Assembly: GCF_004339565.1 (NCBI RefSeq)
Contig: NZ_SMFZ01000001.1
Span: forward strand, 744,001 to 808,000
Origin: Pseudonocardia endophytica
Lineage (GTDB): Bacteria; Actinomycetota; Actinomycetes; Mycobacteriales; Pseudonocardiaceae
Reading direction: 5' to 3'
Length of the DNA stretch: 64,000 nt
Positions 1-8,850 of this stretch are shown piece by piece. The notes below the pieces were generated by a model. The model searched no databases and was not told the origin of the DNA. It saw nothing but the letters and a program-made list of their open reading frames with translations. The stretch's first letter is position 1, and each line of letters opens with the position of its first letter. Both the position numbers and the translations under genes were made by a program.

Positions 1-770
1 CCGGGCGGCCGCTGGCGGCGCGACCGCTCGCCGGCCGCGACGGCGGGCCGCTCGACTCCGAGGCGCTCGTCGTCGACACCGACCGGACGCTGCTCGTCAC
101 GTCCGAGACCGGACCGTCGGTCGGCCGCCACACGCCGGACGGCCGGTGGCTGGAGGACCTGCCGGTCCCGGCTCCGCTGCGGGTCGCGCCCGCCGGGCGT
201 GCCACCGGGAACCAGACGTTCGAGGGCCTGGCCCTGCAGCCGGACGGCCGCACGCTCGTCGCGTCGATGGAGGGGCCGCTGGCCGGCGACGACCCCGGCC
301 TGGTCCGGCTCGCGACGTGGACCCGGGAACGGCCGGGCGCACCGTTCGTCCCGTCCGCGCAGTACGCACTGCGTCCGGACCCCGGGCTCGGCGTCTCCGA
401 CCTCGTCGCGACCGGCGACGGGCGGCTGCTCGTCCTCGAGCGCGGCTTCGCCCCCGGTGCCGGGAGCACCGTCCATCTGGCCGTCGCCGATCCGGCCGGG
501 GCTCCCGACGTCGCCGGCGTCGACCGGCTCCCGGCGGACTCCCCCACCGTGCGCACGACGACGCTCGCGAACGTCGGCGACTGCCCCTCGCTCGGCGCGA
601 TCACCCACCAGCCGCAGGCGAACCCGTTGCTCGACAACATCGAGGGCATGACGATCACCGGCCGGACGCCGGACGGCGCGTGGACGCTCCTGCTGGTCAG
701 TGACGACAACGAGAACGCGAACCAGGTCACCCGCACCTACCGCCTGACCGCCCGGCTCGGCCCCCGGTGA
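1..770 (+). CDS. Esterase-like activity of phytase family protein, 5' truncated
   Basis: The reading frame is open from position 3 at the window edge to a TGA at 768-770, so the N-terminus and any signal peptide are missing. The visible 255 residues have the features of the phytase-like (PF13449) beta-propeller: a D-S-E-A-L segment followed by TSETGP, then an NQTFEGLAL stretch and a late DNIEGMTI stretch ending in LLLVSDDN. These proteins are usually exported and probably act on phosphate esters or similar esters, but substrates are poorly known. The convergent neighbour cobN ends 76 bp downstream and is unrelated. Family assignment is from motif recall, so the function is inferred. Confidence 0.75.
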   Translation, partial: GRPLAARPLAGRDGGPLDSEALVVDTDRTLLVTSETGPSVGRHTPDGRWLEDLPVPAPLRVAPAGRATGNQTFEGLALQPDGRTLVASMEGPLAGDDPGLVRLATWTRERPGAPFVPSAQYALRPDPGLGVSDLVATGDGRLLVLERGFAPGAGSTVHLAVADPAGAPDVAGVDRLPADSPTVRTTTLANVGDCPSLGAITHQPQANPLLDNIEGMTITGRTPDGAWTLLLVSDDNENANQVTRTYRLTARLGPR

Positions 771-846
771 GGCCGGGTCGGCACCCGGCCCACCTGGAAA
801 GGTGCGGCCCCGTCCGCGCAGGACACAGCGACGTCGACGTGGCTGG

Positions 847-3800
847 TCAACGGTCCTCGAGATCGCCCTCGGTCTCCAGGTACGCCTGCCGGAGGGCGTC
901 CAACGTGGACTGTTCCGGGGACTCCCATAGTCCGCGGTCGACGGCTTCCAGCAGCCGCTCGGCCATGCCGTGCAGCGCCCACGGGTTCGAGTCGGACAGG
1001 AACTTGCGGTTGTCCGGGTCCAGCACGTAGCTCTCGGTCAGCGTCTCGTACTGCCAGTCCGCGATCACGCCGGTCGTGGCGTCCCAGCCGAACAGGTAGT
1101 CGACGGTCGCCGCCATCTCGAACGCGCCCTTGTAGCCGTGCCGGCGCATCGCCGAGATCCAGCGCGGGTTGACGACGCGGGCGCGGAACACCCGGGCCGT
1201 CTCCTCGTGCAGCGTGCGGGTACGGACGGACTCGGGTCGCGTCGAGTCCCCGACGTACGCGGCGGGGGCGGAGCCGGTCAGCGCGCGGACCGTGGCGACC
1301 ATACCGCCGTGGTACTGGTAGTAGTCGTCGGAGTCCGCGATGTCGTGCTCGCGCGTGTCGATGTTCTTGGCCGCCACGGCGATCCGGCGGTACGCGCCCT
1401 CCATGTCCTCGCGGGCGGGAACGCCGTCGAGGCCGCGGCCGTAGGCGTACCCGCCCCAGGTCGTGTAGACCTCGGCGAGGTCGGCGTCGCCGCGCCAGTC
1501 CCGGGAGTCGACGAGCTGCAGGAGCCCCGCCCCGTACGTACCGGGCTTCGAGCCGAAGATCCGGGTGCGGGCCCGACGGTCGTCGCCGTGGCGCTCCCGG
1601 TCGGCGTCGACGTGCCCGCGGACGAAGTTCTGCTCCGGCGTCTCGTCCAGTTCGGACACGAGCTTCACCGCGTCGTCGAGCAGCGCCAGGACGTGCGGGA
1701 ACGCGTCCCGGAAGAAGCCGGAGATGCGCACGGTGACGTCGACGCGTGGGCGGCCGAGCTCGTCGAGGTCGATCACCTCGAGGTCGCGCACGCGGCGCGA
1801 CGCGTCGTCCCACACCGGACGCACACCGAGCAGCGCGAACACCTCGGCGACGTCGTCACCGGACGTGCGCATGGCGCTCGTGCCCCACACCGACAGGCCG
1901 ACGCTCCTCGGGTACGAGCCGTGGTCGGCCCGGTAGCGCTCGACCAGCGACTCGGCCATCGCCCAGCCGGTCTCCCAGGCCAGTTTCGACGGCACCGCCT
2001 TCGGGTCGACGGAGTAGAAGTTCCGCCCGGTCGGCAGCACGTTGACCAGTCCGCGCAGCGGCGAGCCGGACGGCCCGGCCGGGATGAACCCGCCGTCGAG
2101 GGCATGCAGCACACGGTCCAGCTCGTGCGCGGTGGCGTCGAGCCGGGGCACCACCTCCTCGGCCGCGAACCGCAGCACCCGCTCGACGACCGCCGGGTCC
2201 ACCGCCCCACTCTCCGAACGAACGGCACCTTCGGGCAGTCCGGTTGCCCGAACGGCACCGTCGTTCGGGAGGGCGGGGAGGTGCTCGGCGACCACGCGGG
2301 GTGCGGCGGACGGGTCCCATCCCGCCTGCTCCATGCCGGCGACCAGTGCGCGGGCCAGGTGCTCCACCTCGTCGGTCCGGGCGCCGGTCTCGCTGCCGTC
2401 CTCGGTCAGGCCGAGTGCCTGGCGCAGGCCAGGGACGGACTGCTCCCCGCCCCACATCTGGCGCGCCCGGAGCACGGCCAGCACCAGGTCGACGCGCTGC
2501 TCACCGGCGGGCGCCTGCGCGAGCACATGCAGCCCGTCGCGGATCTGCACGTCCTTGATCTCGCACAGCCAGCCGTCGACGTTCATCAGCATGTCGTCGA
2601 AGACGTCCTCGTCAGGGCGCTCGTCGAGGCCGAGGTCGTGGTCCATCTTCGCCGCGGTCATCAGCGTCCAGATCTGCTGGCGGACGGCGGGCAGCTTGGC
2701 CGGGTCGAGCGCCGAGATGTTGGCGTGCTCGTCGAGCAGCTGCTCCAGGCGGGCGATGTCGCCGTAGCTCTCGGCGCGGGCCATCGGCGGGATCAGGTGG
2801 TCGACGAGCGTGGCGTGCGCCCGGCGCTTGGCCTGCGTGCCCTCGCCCGGGTCGTTGACCAGGAACGGGTAGATCAGCGGCAGGTCGCCGAGCGTCGCGT
2901 CGGTGCCGCAGGAGGCGGACATGCCGAGTGTCTTGCCGGGCAGCCACTCCAGGTTGCCGTGCTTTCCGATGTGGACGATCGCGTGCGCACCGAACCCGCC
3001 GTCGGCCTCCGGCGCGGCCAGCCACCGGTAGGCGGCCAGGTAGTGGTGCGACGGCGGCAGGTCCGGATCGTGGTAGATCGCCACCGGGTTCTCGCCGAAG
3101 CCGCGCGGCGGCTGGACGATCAACGTCACGTTCCCGCTGCGCAGCGCCGCGACGACGATGTCGCCGTCGTCGACGTACTGCTCGCCCGGTGCGGCGCCCC
3201 AGTGCTCCTCGACGCCGGAGCGGAAGTCGTCGGGCAGCGTCTCGAACCACCGGCGGTAGGCCGCGCCGGAGATGCGGATCGGGTTGCCGGACAGCTGGGT
3301 CTCGGACAGCCAGTCCGGGTCCTGCCCACCGGCCTCGATCAGCGCGTGCATCAGCGCGTCGCCGTCCCCGGCCTCGACGCCGGGGAAGTCACCGGTGTCG
3401 TAGCCCGCGGCAGCCATCGTGCACAACAGCGCGACGGCGGACGCCGGCGTGTCCAGCCCGACGGCGTTCCCGATCCGGGCGTGCTTCGTCGGGTAGGCCG
3501 ACAGCATCAGCACGATCTTCTTGTCCGCGTTGGGAACCCGGCGGAGCTGGGCGTGCTTCGTCGCGATCCCGGCGACCCGCGACGCCCGCTCGAGGTCCGG
3601 GACGTAGACCGACAGGCCGTCGTCGTCGACCTCCTTGAACGAGAACGGCACCGTGATCAGCCGGCCGTCGAACTCCGGGACGGCGACCTGGGTGGCGACG
3701 TCCAACGGGGACAGACCGTCGTCGTTGGACTCCCAGGTCGCGCGGGAGCCGGTCAGGCACAGGCCCTGCAGGATCGGCACGTCGAGCGCGGCCAGCTCGG

Positions 3801-4500
3801 CGACGTCCCACTCCTCGTCCTCGCCGCCGGCCTGCGCGGACGCCGGCTTCGTGCCACCCGCGGCGAGCACGGTGACGACCATCGCGTCGGCCTGCCGCAG
3901 CTCGGTGAGCAGCTCGTCCGGTGCCTGTCGCAGCGAGGCGCACCAGATCGGGAGCGGGCGCGCGCCCTTCTCCACGATCGCGTCACAGAGTGCGGTGATG
4001 TAGCGGGTGTTCCCGGCCAGGTACTGGGCCCGGTAGAACAGCACCGCGACGGTCGGGCCGTCGTTCTCCGGCATCGGGTGGGCGAGCACACCCCACTCCG
4101 GCAGCTCGACCGGCGGGGAGAACCCCTCCCCGGTGAGCAGCACGGTGTCGGACAGGAACCGGTGCAGCTGCGCCAGGTTCTCGGTACCGCCCTGGGCGAG
4201 GTAGGTGTGCGCCTCGGCGGCGATGCCCGCGGTCGTCGAGGACAGCTCCATCATCTCGGCGTCCGGCGCCATCTCCCCGCCCAGGCAGACGAGCGGGGTG
4301 GCGTGTGCCCGGAGCAGGTCCAGGCCCTCCTCGAAGTACCGGTACCCGCCGAGCACCCGGACGACGACGACGTCCGCCTCGTCCGCCATCGCGCCCAGGT
4401 CGCCCGTCGGGACGCGATTCGGGTTGGCGAGACGCCAGTCGGCGCCGGAGGCCCGTGCCGAGAGCAGATCGGTGTCCGACGTGGACAGGAGCAGGATCAC
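847..4500 (-). CDS. cobN: Cobaltochelatase subunit CobN
   Basis: Large ATP-dependent cobaltochelatase subunit that inserts Co2+ into hydrogenobyrinic acid a,c-diamide together with CobS and CobT, neither of which is in the window. The 1217-residue length is normal for CobN, and CobN/Mg-chelatase H features occur throughout, including LGGEMAPDAEMMEL near the N-terminus, a HIGKHGNLEWLPGK motif mid-protein and WGTSAMRTSGDD in the C-terminal half. The GTG start at 4500 lies about 100 nt after a cobalamin riboswitch, so the gene is expected to be repressed by B12. Oddity: residues about 744-765 are two tandem 11-residue repeats (LPNDGAVRATG, LPEGAVRSESG) that look inserted and resemble repeats in CobG and the thiamine permease of this window. 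Confidence 0.95.
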   Translation of the reverse strand: MILLLSTSDTDLLSARASGADWRLANPNRVPTGDLGAMADEADVVVVRVLGGYRYFEEGLDLLRAHATPLVCLGGEMAPDAEMMELSSTTAGIAAEAHTYLAQGGTENLAQLHRFLSDTVLLTGEGFSPPVELPEWGVLAHPMPENDGPTVAVLFYRAQYLAGNTRYITALCDAIVEKGARPLPIWCASLRQAPDELLTELRQADAMVVTVLAAGGTKPASAQAGGEDEEWDVAELAALDVPILQGLCLTGSRATWESNDDGLSPLDVATQVAVPEFDGRLITVPFSFKEVDDDGLSVYVPDLERASRVAGIATKHAQLRRVPNADKKIVLMLSAYPTKHARIGNAVGLDTPASAVALLCTMAAAGYDTGDFPGVEAGDGDALMHALIEAGGQDPDWLSETQLSGNPIRISGAAYRRWFETLPDDFRSGVEEHWGAAPGEQYVDDGDIVVAALRSGNVTLIVQPPRGFGENPVAIYHDPDLPPSHHYLAAYRWLAAPEADGGFGAHAIVHIGKHGNLEWLPGKTLGMSASCGTDATLGDLPLIYPFLVNDPGEGTQAKRRAHATLVDHLIPPMARAESYGDIARLEQLLDEHANISALDPAKLPAVRQQIWTLMTAAKMDHDLGLDERPDEDVFDDMLMNVDGWLCEIKDVQIRDGLHVLAQAPAGEQRVDLVLAVLRARQMWGGEQSVPGLRQALGLTEDGSETGARTDEVEHLARALVAGMEQAGWDPSAAPRVVAEHLPALPNDGAVRATGLPEGAVRSESGAVDPAVVERVLRFAAEEVVPRLDATAHELDRVLHALDGGFIPAGPSGSPLRGLVNVLPTGRNFYSVDPKAVPSKLAWETGWAMAESLVERYRADHGSYPRSVGLSVWGTSAMRTSGDDVAEVFALLGVRPVWDDASRRVRDLEVIDLDELGRPRVDVTVRISGFFRDAFPHVLALLDDAVKLVSELDETPEQNFVRGHVDADRERHGDDRRARTRIFGSKPGTYGAGLLQLVDSRDWRGDADLAEVYTTWGGYAYGRGLDGVPAREDMEGAYRRIAVAAKNIDTREHDIADSDDYYQYHGGMVATVRALTGSAPAAYVGDSTRPESVRTRTLHEETARVFRARVVNPRWISAMRRHGYKGAFEMAATVDYLFGWDATTGVIADWQYETLTESYVLDPDNRKFLSDSNPWALHGMAERLLEAVDRGLWESPEQSTLDALRQAYLETEGDLEDR

Positions 4501-4579
4501 CGGACAGTCCCGGTACGCGCGCGCGACATCGCTGGACCTTCCTCGGGATCCTCGTCCCGGGTGGAGGCGGCCCGCGAAC

Positions 4580-4728
4580 CGGGCGGTCCACGGGTCGGGC
4601 GGGCGGTGCAGTGTCTGGCTGCCCGGGGGAACCCCGGGTCACAGTGGCGGGACCGCGCCGGACTCGCACCGGCTTCCTGCGCCCCACCCGCCGTATGGAG
4701 ATGTCCTGCCACTGTCCGCAACCGCCCG
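4580..4728 (-). promoter_or_regulatory. Cobalamin (AdoCbl) riboswitch upstream of cobN
   Basis: On the minus strand the conserved core GCCGGTGCGAGTCCGG followed by CCCGCCACTGT occupies 4641-4673. The B12-box-like GCAGCCAGACACTGC lies at 4608-4622. These are the hallmark elements of the cobalamin riboswitch in the expected order, and the element ends about 80 nt before the cobN GTG. A short hairpin, CCGGGACTGTCCGG on the minus strand (4500-4513), abuts the start codon and covers the only GGGA-like ribosome-binding sequence, so control of translation initiation is plausible. Outer boundaries are approximate. Confidence 0.93.
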
Positions 4729-4756
4729 TCGCCCCGTCAAGCTCGGGGCAGCCGCG

Positions 4757-6079
4757 TCACACCGGAAGCCGGTCGCGCCCGGTCTCCCGCAGGGTCAGCA
4801 CGGTGACGACGCCGACCAGCGCCACGCCGAACACCCAGAACGCCGGCGACATCGCGTTGCCGGTGCTCTGCACGAGCTGCGCGGACACGTACGGGGCGGT
4901 GCCGCCCGCGACGATCGTGCCGATGTTGAAGCCGAGCGCGACGCCGGTGTACCGGATCCGGCGCGGGAACAGCTCCGTGAACTGGGGGAACGCCGGAACC
5001 TGCGCGAGCCCGTTGACCGCCATGTAGACGACGTAGACCAGCGTCACCACGAGGATGCTCGACGTCGCCCCGAGCAGCGCGAACGCCGGCCACGCGATCA
5101 GCAGGTAGAGCACGTACGCGGACAGCAGCACCGGACGTCGTCCGAACCGGTCGGTGAGCATGCCCGCCAGCGGGTAGGTGGCGCACGCGATCGCGATGCC
5201 GATCGCCGACGCCCAGTACACGGACTGCTTGTCGAAGCCCTCGGTCTGGATCAGGTAGGTGCTGAAGTAGGTGAGCCCGACGTACCCGGTGCCGTTCATG
5301 GCGATCGCGATGCCGACGACCCGCAGCACGGCGCCCGGCCGCTCGCGCACGACGCTGAGCAGGGGGCTGCGGACGACCTCGTTGCGCTGCGCCATCGACT
5401 CGAACTCGGCCGTGTCCTCCAGCTTCACCCGCACCCACAGGCAGACCAGCGCCAGCGGCACGGCGATCAGGAACGGGATCCGCCAGCCCCACGACGACAT
5501 CTGCTCGGCCGTCGTGAACGCGGTGACGAGGCCGACGACCGCCGCGGCGACGGAGAAGCCGAGCGTCGAGCCGACGGGGGTGAGCGAGCCGTAGAAGCCC
5601 CGCTTCCCGGCCGGCGCCGACTCCGCGACGTAGGTCGCGGCGCCACCGATCTCGCCGCCCGCGGAGAAGCCCTGCGCGAGCCGGACCAGCACCAGCAGGA
5701 GCGGAGCCAGCCAGCCGGCCGTCGAGAAGTCCGGGAGCAGGCCGAGCAGGCCGGAGAAGGCGCCCATCGTGACGACCGTGACGACGAGCGCGCGCTTGCG
5801 GCCCCGCCGGTCACCGAGCCGTCCGAAGAACCAGCCGCCGAGCGGGCGCATGACGTAGGCCGACCCGAACACGGCGAGCGTGAGCAGGATCGACACGCCG
5901 GGCTCGTCGCTGGGGAAGAACAGCGGCCCGAGCGTGACGGCGAGGAACGCGTAGACGCTGAAGTCGTAGTACTCGATCAGCGTCCCGACACCGCCGGCGA
6001 TCGCGGCACGGCGGGCGGAGAGGGTGGAGACCGGGGCGGCCGCGGTGTCGGTGCCGGGCGGCGAGGTCGTCTCGGACAC
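4757..6079 (-). CDS. MFS transporter, metabolite:H+ symporter (MHS) type
   Basis: A 440-residue, 12-TM major facilitator. MHS-family features are clear: GTLIEYYDFSVYAFLA at TM1, the RPLGGWFFGRLGDRRGRK loop 2-3 signature, RLAQGFSAGGEIGG in TM4 and a WGWRIPFL segment. Family members import carboxylates such as citrate, alpha-ketoglutarate, proline/betaine or shikimate with protons. It is the last gene of the operon that begins with the lyase at 8784, 50 bp after the aconitase-like small subunit, so the likely cargo is the di- or tricarboxylic acid used by those enzymes. The specific substrate is not evident. Confidence 0.9.
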   Translation of the reverse strand: MSETTSPPGTDTAAAPVSTLSARRAAIAGGVGTLIEYYDFSVYAFLAVTLGPLFFPSDEPGVSILLTLAVFGSAYVMRPLGGWFFGRLGDRRGRKRALVVTVVTMGAFSGLLGLLPDFSTAGWLAPLLLVLVRLAQGFSAGGEIGGAATYVAESAPAGKRGFYGSLTPVGSTLGFSVAAAVVGLVTAFTTAEQMSSWGWRIPFLIAVPLALVCLWVRVKLEDTAEFESMAQRNEVVRSPLLSVVRERPGAVLRVVGIAIAMNGTGYVGLTYFSTYLIQTEGFDKQSVYWASAIGIAIACATYPLAGMLTDRFGRRPVLLSAYVLYLLIAWPAFALLGATSSILVVTLVYVVYMAVNGLAQVPAFPQFTELFPRRIRYTGVALGFNIGTIVAGGTAPYVSAQLVQSTGNAMSPAFWVFGVALVGVVTVLTLRETGRDRLPV

Positions 6080-6129
6080 GGATGCTCCTGATCAGCGGTG
6101 ATCGGTGTGGTGGGGAGTGCCGGGGGGTA

Positions 6130-6663
6130 TTACGACGTGCGGGCGTGCTCGGCGAGCAGCAGCTTCAACGAGCCGCCCGCCTCGAGCACGCGGGTGACGC
6201 GCTCGCTGGGTGGGGTGCCGCGCAGCGTCCGGCCGTCGTCGAGCGTGACCTCGGCGGCGCGCCAGTCGAGGCGCAGGCCGTCTCCGGACGCGACGGCGGA
6301 CGTGATGCCTCCGACGGCGATCAGTGGCATGCCGTTGTACGTCTCGCCCCGCCAGAACCCGGGCGAGAACGACTCGGCGAGCACCGCGGCGATGCCGAGG
6401 TCGCGCAGCGCCACCATGGGCGGGTAGTGCGGGTGGCCGTAGCCGAAGTTCCGGCCGCCGACGATCACGTCGCCGGGGCGGACGCGGTCGGCGAAGCCGG
6501 GGTCGTAGGCCTGCATGACCTTGCTGCGCAGGAACTCCGCGTCGTAGGACTTGATGTTCTCGACGCCGATCACGAGATCGATGTCGAAGTCGTCGCCGAA
6601 CACCCACGCGACCCGGCCGGTGATCACGTCCGGGGGCGGCGGGTAGTCGCGGGCGGCGCTCAT
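6130..6663 (-). CDS. Aconitase/3-isopropylmalate dehydratase family, small (swivel) subunit
   Basis: A 177-residue LeuD-like swivelling domain that partners with the large subunit encoded immediately upstream; the ATG overlaps the large-subunit stop as ATGA. The family motif VGGRNFGYGHPHYP (usually GGxNFGxGSSREHA) is present around residues 68-81, but the Ser-Ser-Arg-Glu-His portion is replaced by HPHYP. That change argues against ordinary leucine synthesis and for a different hydroxy- or alkyl-substituted acid. HACN/DmdB-type small subunits (for example 2,3-dimethylmaleate hydratase) show similar divergence, but the exact substrate is inferred only from context. Confidence 0.85.
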   Translation of the reverse strand: MSAARDYPPPPDVITGRVAWVFGDDFDIDLVIGVENIKSYDAEFLRSKVMQAYDPGFADRVRPGDVIVGGRNFGYGHPHYPPMVALRDLGIAAVLAESFSPGFWRGETYNGMPLIAVGGITSAVASGDGLRLDWRAAEVTLDDGRTLRGTPPSERVTRVLEAGGSLKLLLAEHARTS

Positions 6664-7928
6664 CGGCCGGTCACCTCCCCCGCGGCGGTGATCGTGCCGG
6701 CCACGGCGCTGGCCGCGACGGTCGACGCGGATCCCATGTAGATGTTGGCGGCCGTGCTGCCCATCCGCCCGGAGATGTTGAGCACTCCCGTGGAGATGCA
6801 GTTCTCGTCGGGCTGCAACGGCTTCTGGTAGCCGAAGCAGAAGTCGCAGCTCGACCGCGCGATCTGCGCGCCGGCCGTGCGCAGGACGTCGAGCAGTCCC
6901 TCCTGCTCGGCCTGCCGGTGCACAGCGTCCGAGGTCGGGACGACGTTGAGCTCGACGCCAGGGGCGACCCGGCGCCCGTCGAGCACCAGGGCGGCCGCCC
7001 GGATGTCCTCGATCCGCCCGGAGGCGCAGGACCCGATGAACGCCTTCGTGACGGCCGTACCGTCCAGGTCGGTGGCGGCGCGGGTGTTCGCCGAGCGGGC
7101 CGACCCCGGCAGGACGACCTGCGGGACGATCTCGGCGAGGTCGTAGTGGTGGACTGCGCGGTACTCGGCGTCCGGGTCGGGCGACTGCGCGACGAAGCCG
7201 TCGCCGCCCACGTGGCGTGCGTGCCCGATCGAGGTGTCGTCCGGCTCGAACACGGCCGAGACGGCACCGGTGAACATCGCCATCCCGCACAGACCCTGCC
7301 GGTGGTCGATCGACATCGACCGCGCGCCGGGACCGCCGAACTCCATCACCTGGTGGGCGCAGCCGTCGGCGCCGTGGTCGCCGATGATCCGGTGCACCAG
7401 GTCGCGGCTGTCGACGCCCTGCCGGAACTCGCCGGTCAACTCGAACCGGGTGCTGGCCGGCACGTCGAGGTAGATCTCGCCGGACACCCACGCCTCGAGC
7501 AGGTCCCGTCGCACCCCCCAGCCCAGGGCGCCGAACGCGCCCGCGCCGGAGATGTGCCCGTCGAAGTGGATGAGGAAGTTTCCGGGTTGCGCGTAGCCCA
7601 GCTCGGCCATCACCTGGTGCCCGATCCCGCGGGCCTCGTGCAGCGCGATCCGGTAGAACTCGCACCAGTCCCGGGTGACCTGGTGGACCTCCTGCTCGCG
7701 GTCGTCGCCGCGGGTCAGCATGTGGTCGATGAACACGACGTAGCGCTCCGGCTCGGTGAGCTCACGGATGCCGAAGTCGTCGTGCATCTGCCGGAACATC
7801 ACGTCGGTGTAGCCGGGGAAGTCGTAGGCGATCATGTAGTCCGGACGGACCGGCAGGTTGTCCCCCGCCCGCACCGAGTCGACGCCCGCCGCCCTGGCGA
7901 GGATCTTCTCCGCGACCGTCGCGCCCAC
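6660..7928 (-). CDS. Aconitase-family hydratase, large subunit (LeuC/HACN/DmdA-like)
   Basis: A 422-residue 4Fe-4S hydro-lyase large subunit. The three cluster cysteines are at C301 (FIGSCASGR) and C361/C364 (SSCDFCFGY), and the late ISGRMGS segment matches the substrate-binding region of the family. The GTG start lies 1 bp after the lyase stop. Length (about 420) and separate small subunit fit the archaeal/HACN-type LeuC subfamily, not housekeeping aconitase (about 900). Linked to a PEP-mutase/isocitrate-lyase-type enzyme, it probably hydrates or isomerises an unsaturated dicarboxylate before retro-aldol cleavage, as in the dimethylmaleate branch of nicotinate fermentation. That role is inferred. 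Confidence 0.88.
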   Translation of the reverse strand: MGATVAEKILARAAGVDSVRAGDNLPVRPDYMIAYDFPGYTDVMFRQMHDDFGIRELTEPERYVVFIDHMLTRGDDREQEVHQVTRDWCEFYRIALHEARGIGHQVMAELGYAQPGNFLIHFDGHISGAGAFGALGWGVRRDLLEAWVSGEIYLDVPASTRFELTGEFRQGVDSRDLVHRIIGDHGADGCAHQVMEFGGPGARSMSIDHRQGLCGMAMFTGAVSAVFEPDDTSIGHARHVGGDGFVAQSPDPDAEYRAVHHYDLAEIVPQVVLPGSARSANTRAATDLDGTAVTKAFIGSCASGRIEDIRAAALVLDGRRVAPGVELNVVPTSDAVHRQAEQEGLLDVLRTAGAQIARSSCDFCFGYQKPLQPDENCISTGVLNISGRMGSTAANIYMGSASTVAASAVAGTITAAGEVTGR

Positions 7929-7929
7929 G

Positions 7930-8784
7930 TCAGCCCACCGCCGCGGGCAGGTAGGCGTGCTGCTGGCGCTCGATCTCGTCCATCCCGATCATGTCGACGA
8001 ACGCGTGGTGGTCCATGCCGTCGGCGCTGACCGACGCGGGCGGCTCACCGGCGGCCAGGCGCTGCAGGCAGCCCTGCGCAGCGCCGGACACGGCCATCAG
8101 GAGCTGGGTCGGCAGCAGCGCGATCCGGACGCCGATCTGATCCATGACCTCGGGCGTGAACTCGCGCTCGGTCCACGCGGACGCCGTCAGCGTCGCCATC
8201 AGCGGGACGCCCGCCACCTCGCGGCACTTCGCCCACTCGTCGACCGTGGAGAACGTCTTCGTGACCGGCATGATCATGTCGGCGCCCGCGCCCACGTAGG
8301 CCTCGGCCCGTCGGAGCGCGTCGTCGCCCTTCGCGTCGGTGCGCGCGATGACGATCATGTCGCCGGCCGCGTCCTTCACGGCGCGAACCTTGCCCGCCGC
8401 CTCGACCTCGTCGACGAGGTCGACCTCGGCACCGGGGATCAGCGGGCAGCGCTTCGGGGAGCGCTGGTCCTCCATGAACACGGCGGCCACCCCTGCGTCG
8501 GCGAACCGGCGCGCGGTGCGGGCGGCGTTGATCGCGTTGCCGTAGCCGGTGTCGATGTCGGCGATCACCGGCAGCGTGCTGGCCTCCCGCACGGTGCGGA
8601 CGGCCTGCAGGTTCTCCGACATCGTGTACAGCTCCGCGTCCGGGTAGCCGAGCGCGGCGGAGATCGCGAAGCCGGACGCGCACAGCGCGCCGAATCCGGC
8701 CTGCTCGGCCAGCCGTGCGGTCAGTCCGTCCCAGACCCCGGGCGCCCGGACCAGCCCCGCGGAGATCATCTCGTGCAGTCCCAC
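7930..8784 (-). CDS. Isocitrate lyase/PEP mutase superfamily lyase
   Basis: A 284-residue (beta/alpha)8 enzyme. The metal-site motif DIDTGYGNA (residues about 86-94) and the catalytic-loop motif MEDQRSPKRCP are those of 2-methylisocitrate lyase, oxaloacetate decarboxylase and 2,3-dimethylmalate lyase relatives. It is first in the operon, with a GTG start preceded by GAGGAG. Members cleave C-C bonds of 2-hydroxy acids to pyruvate, succinate or glyoxylate. With an aconitase-type hydratase next in the operon, a hydratase-then-lyase route on a branched C5-C7 acid is the simplest reading. A true glyoxylate-cycle AceA is excluded by its short length. Confidence 0.88.
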   Translation of the reverse strand: MGLHEMISAGLVRAPGVWDGLTARLAEQAGFGALCASGFAISAALGYPDAELYTMSENLQAVRTVREASTLPVIADIDTGYGNAINAARTARRFADAGVAAVFMEDQRSPKRCPLIPGAEVDLVDEVEAAGKVRAVKDAAGDMIVIARTDAKGDDALRRAEAYVGAGADMIMPVTKTFSTVDEWAKCREVAGVPLMATLTASAWTEREFTPEVMDQIGVRIALLPTQLLMAVSGAAQGCLQRLAAGEPPASVSADGMDHHAFVDMIGMDEIERQQHAYLPAAVG

Positions 8785-8798
8785 CGGCTCTCCTCGTC

Positions 8799-8831
8799 GT
8801 ATATCGTTATGCGAAACGCGTTCCGAAAATG
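8799..8831. promoter_or_regulatory. Divergent promoter/operator region between lyase operon and IclR gene
   Basis: The 66-bp gap between the GTG of the lyase (8784) and the IclR start (8851) is the only AT-rich tract nearby. It contains GAAACGCGTTCC (8813-8824), a near-perfect 12-bp palindrome around AACGCGTT, flanked by TATCGTTATG and CGAAAATGTG. IclR regulators commonly bind 12-15 bp palindromes in divergent intergenic regions, so this is the best operator candidate. No binding data are available. Confidence 0.5.
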
Positions 8832-8850
8832 TGACGGTCGAGGAGGCGGT

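Noticed and set aside
970..4806. Open frame of 1278 codons on the plus strand opposite cobN
   Set aside because: It is an antisense shadow of cobN caused by high GC at third codon positions; its translation is Arg/Val/Gln-rich, has no domain and contradicts the minus-strand riboswitch-cobN arrangement.
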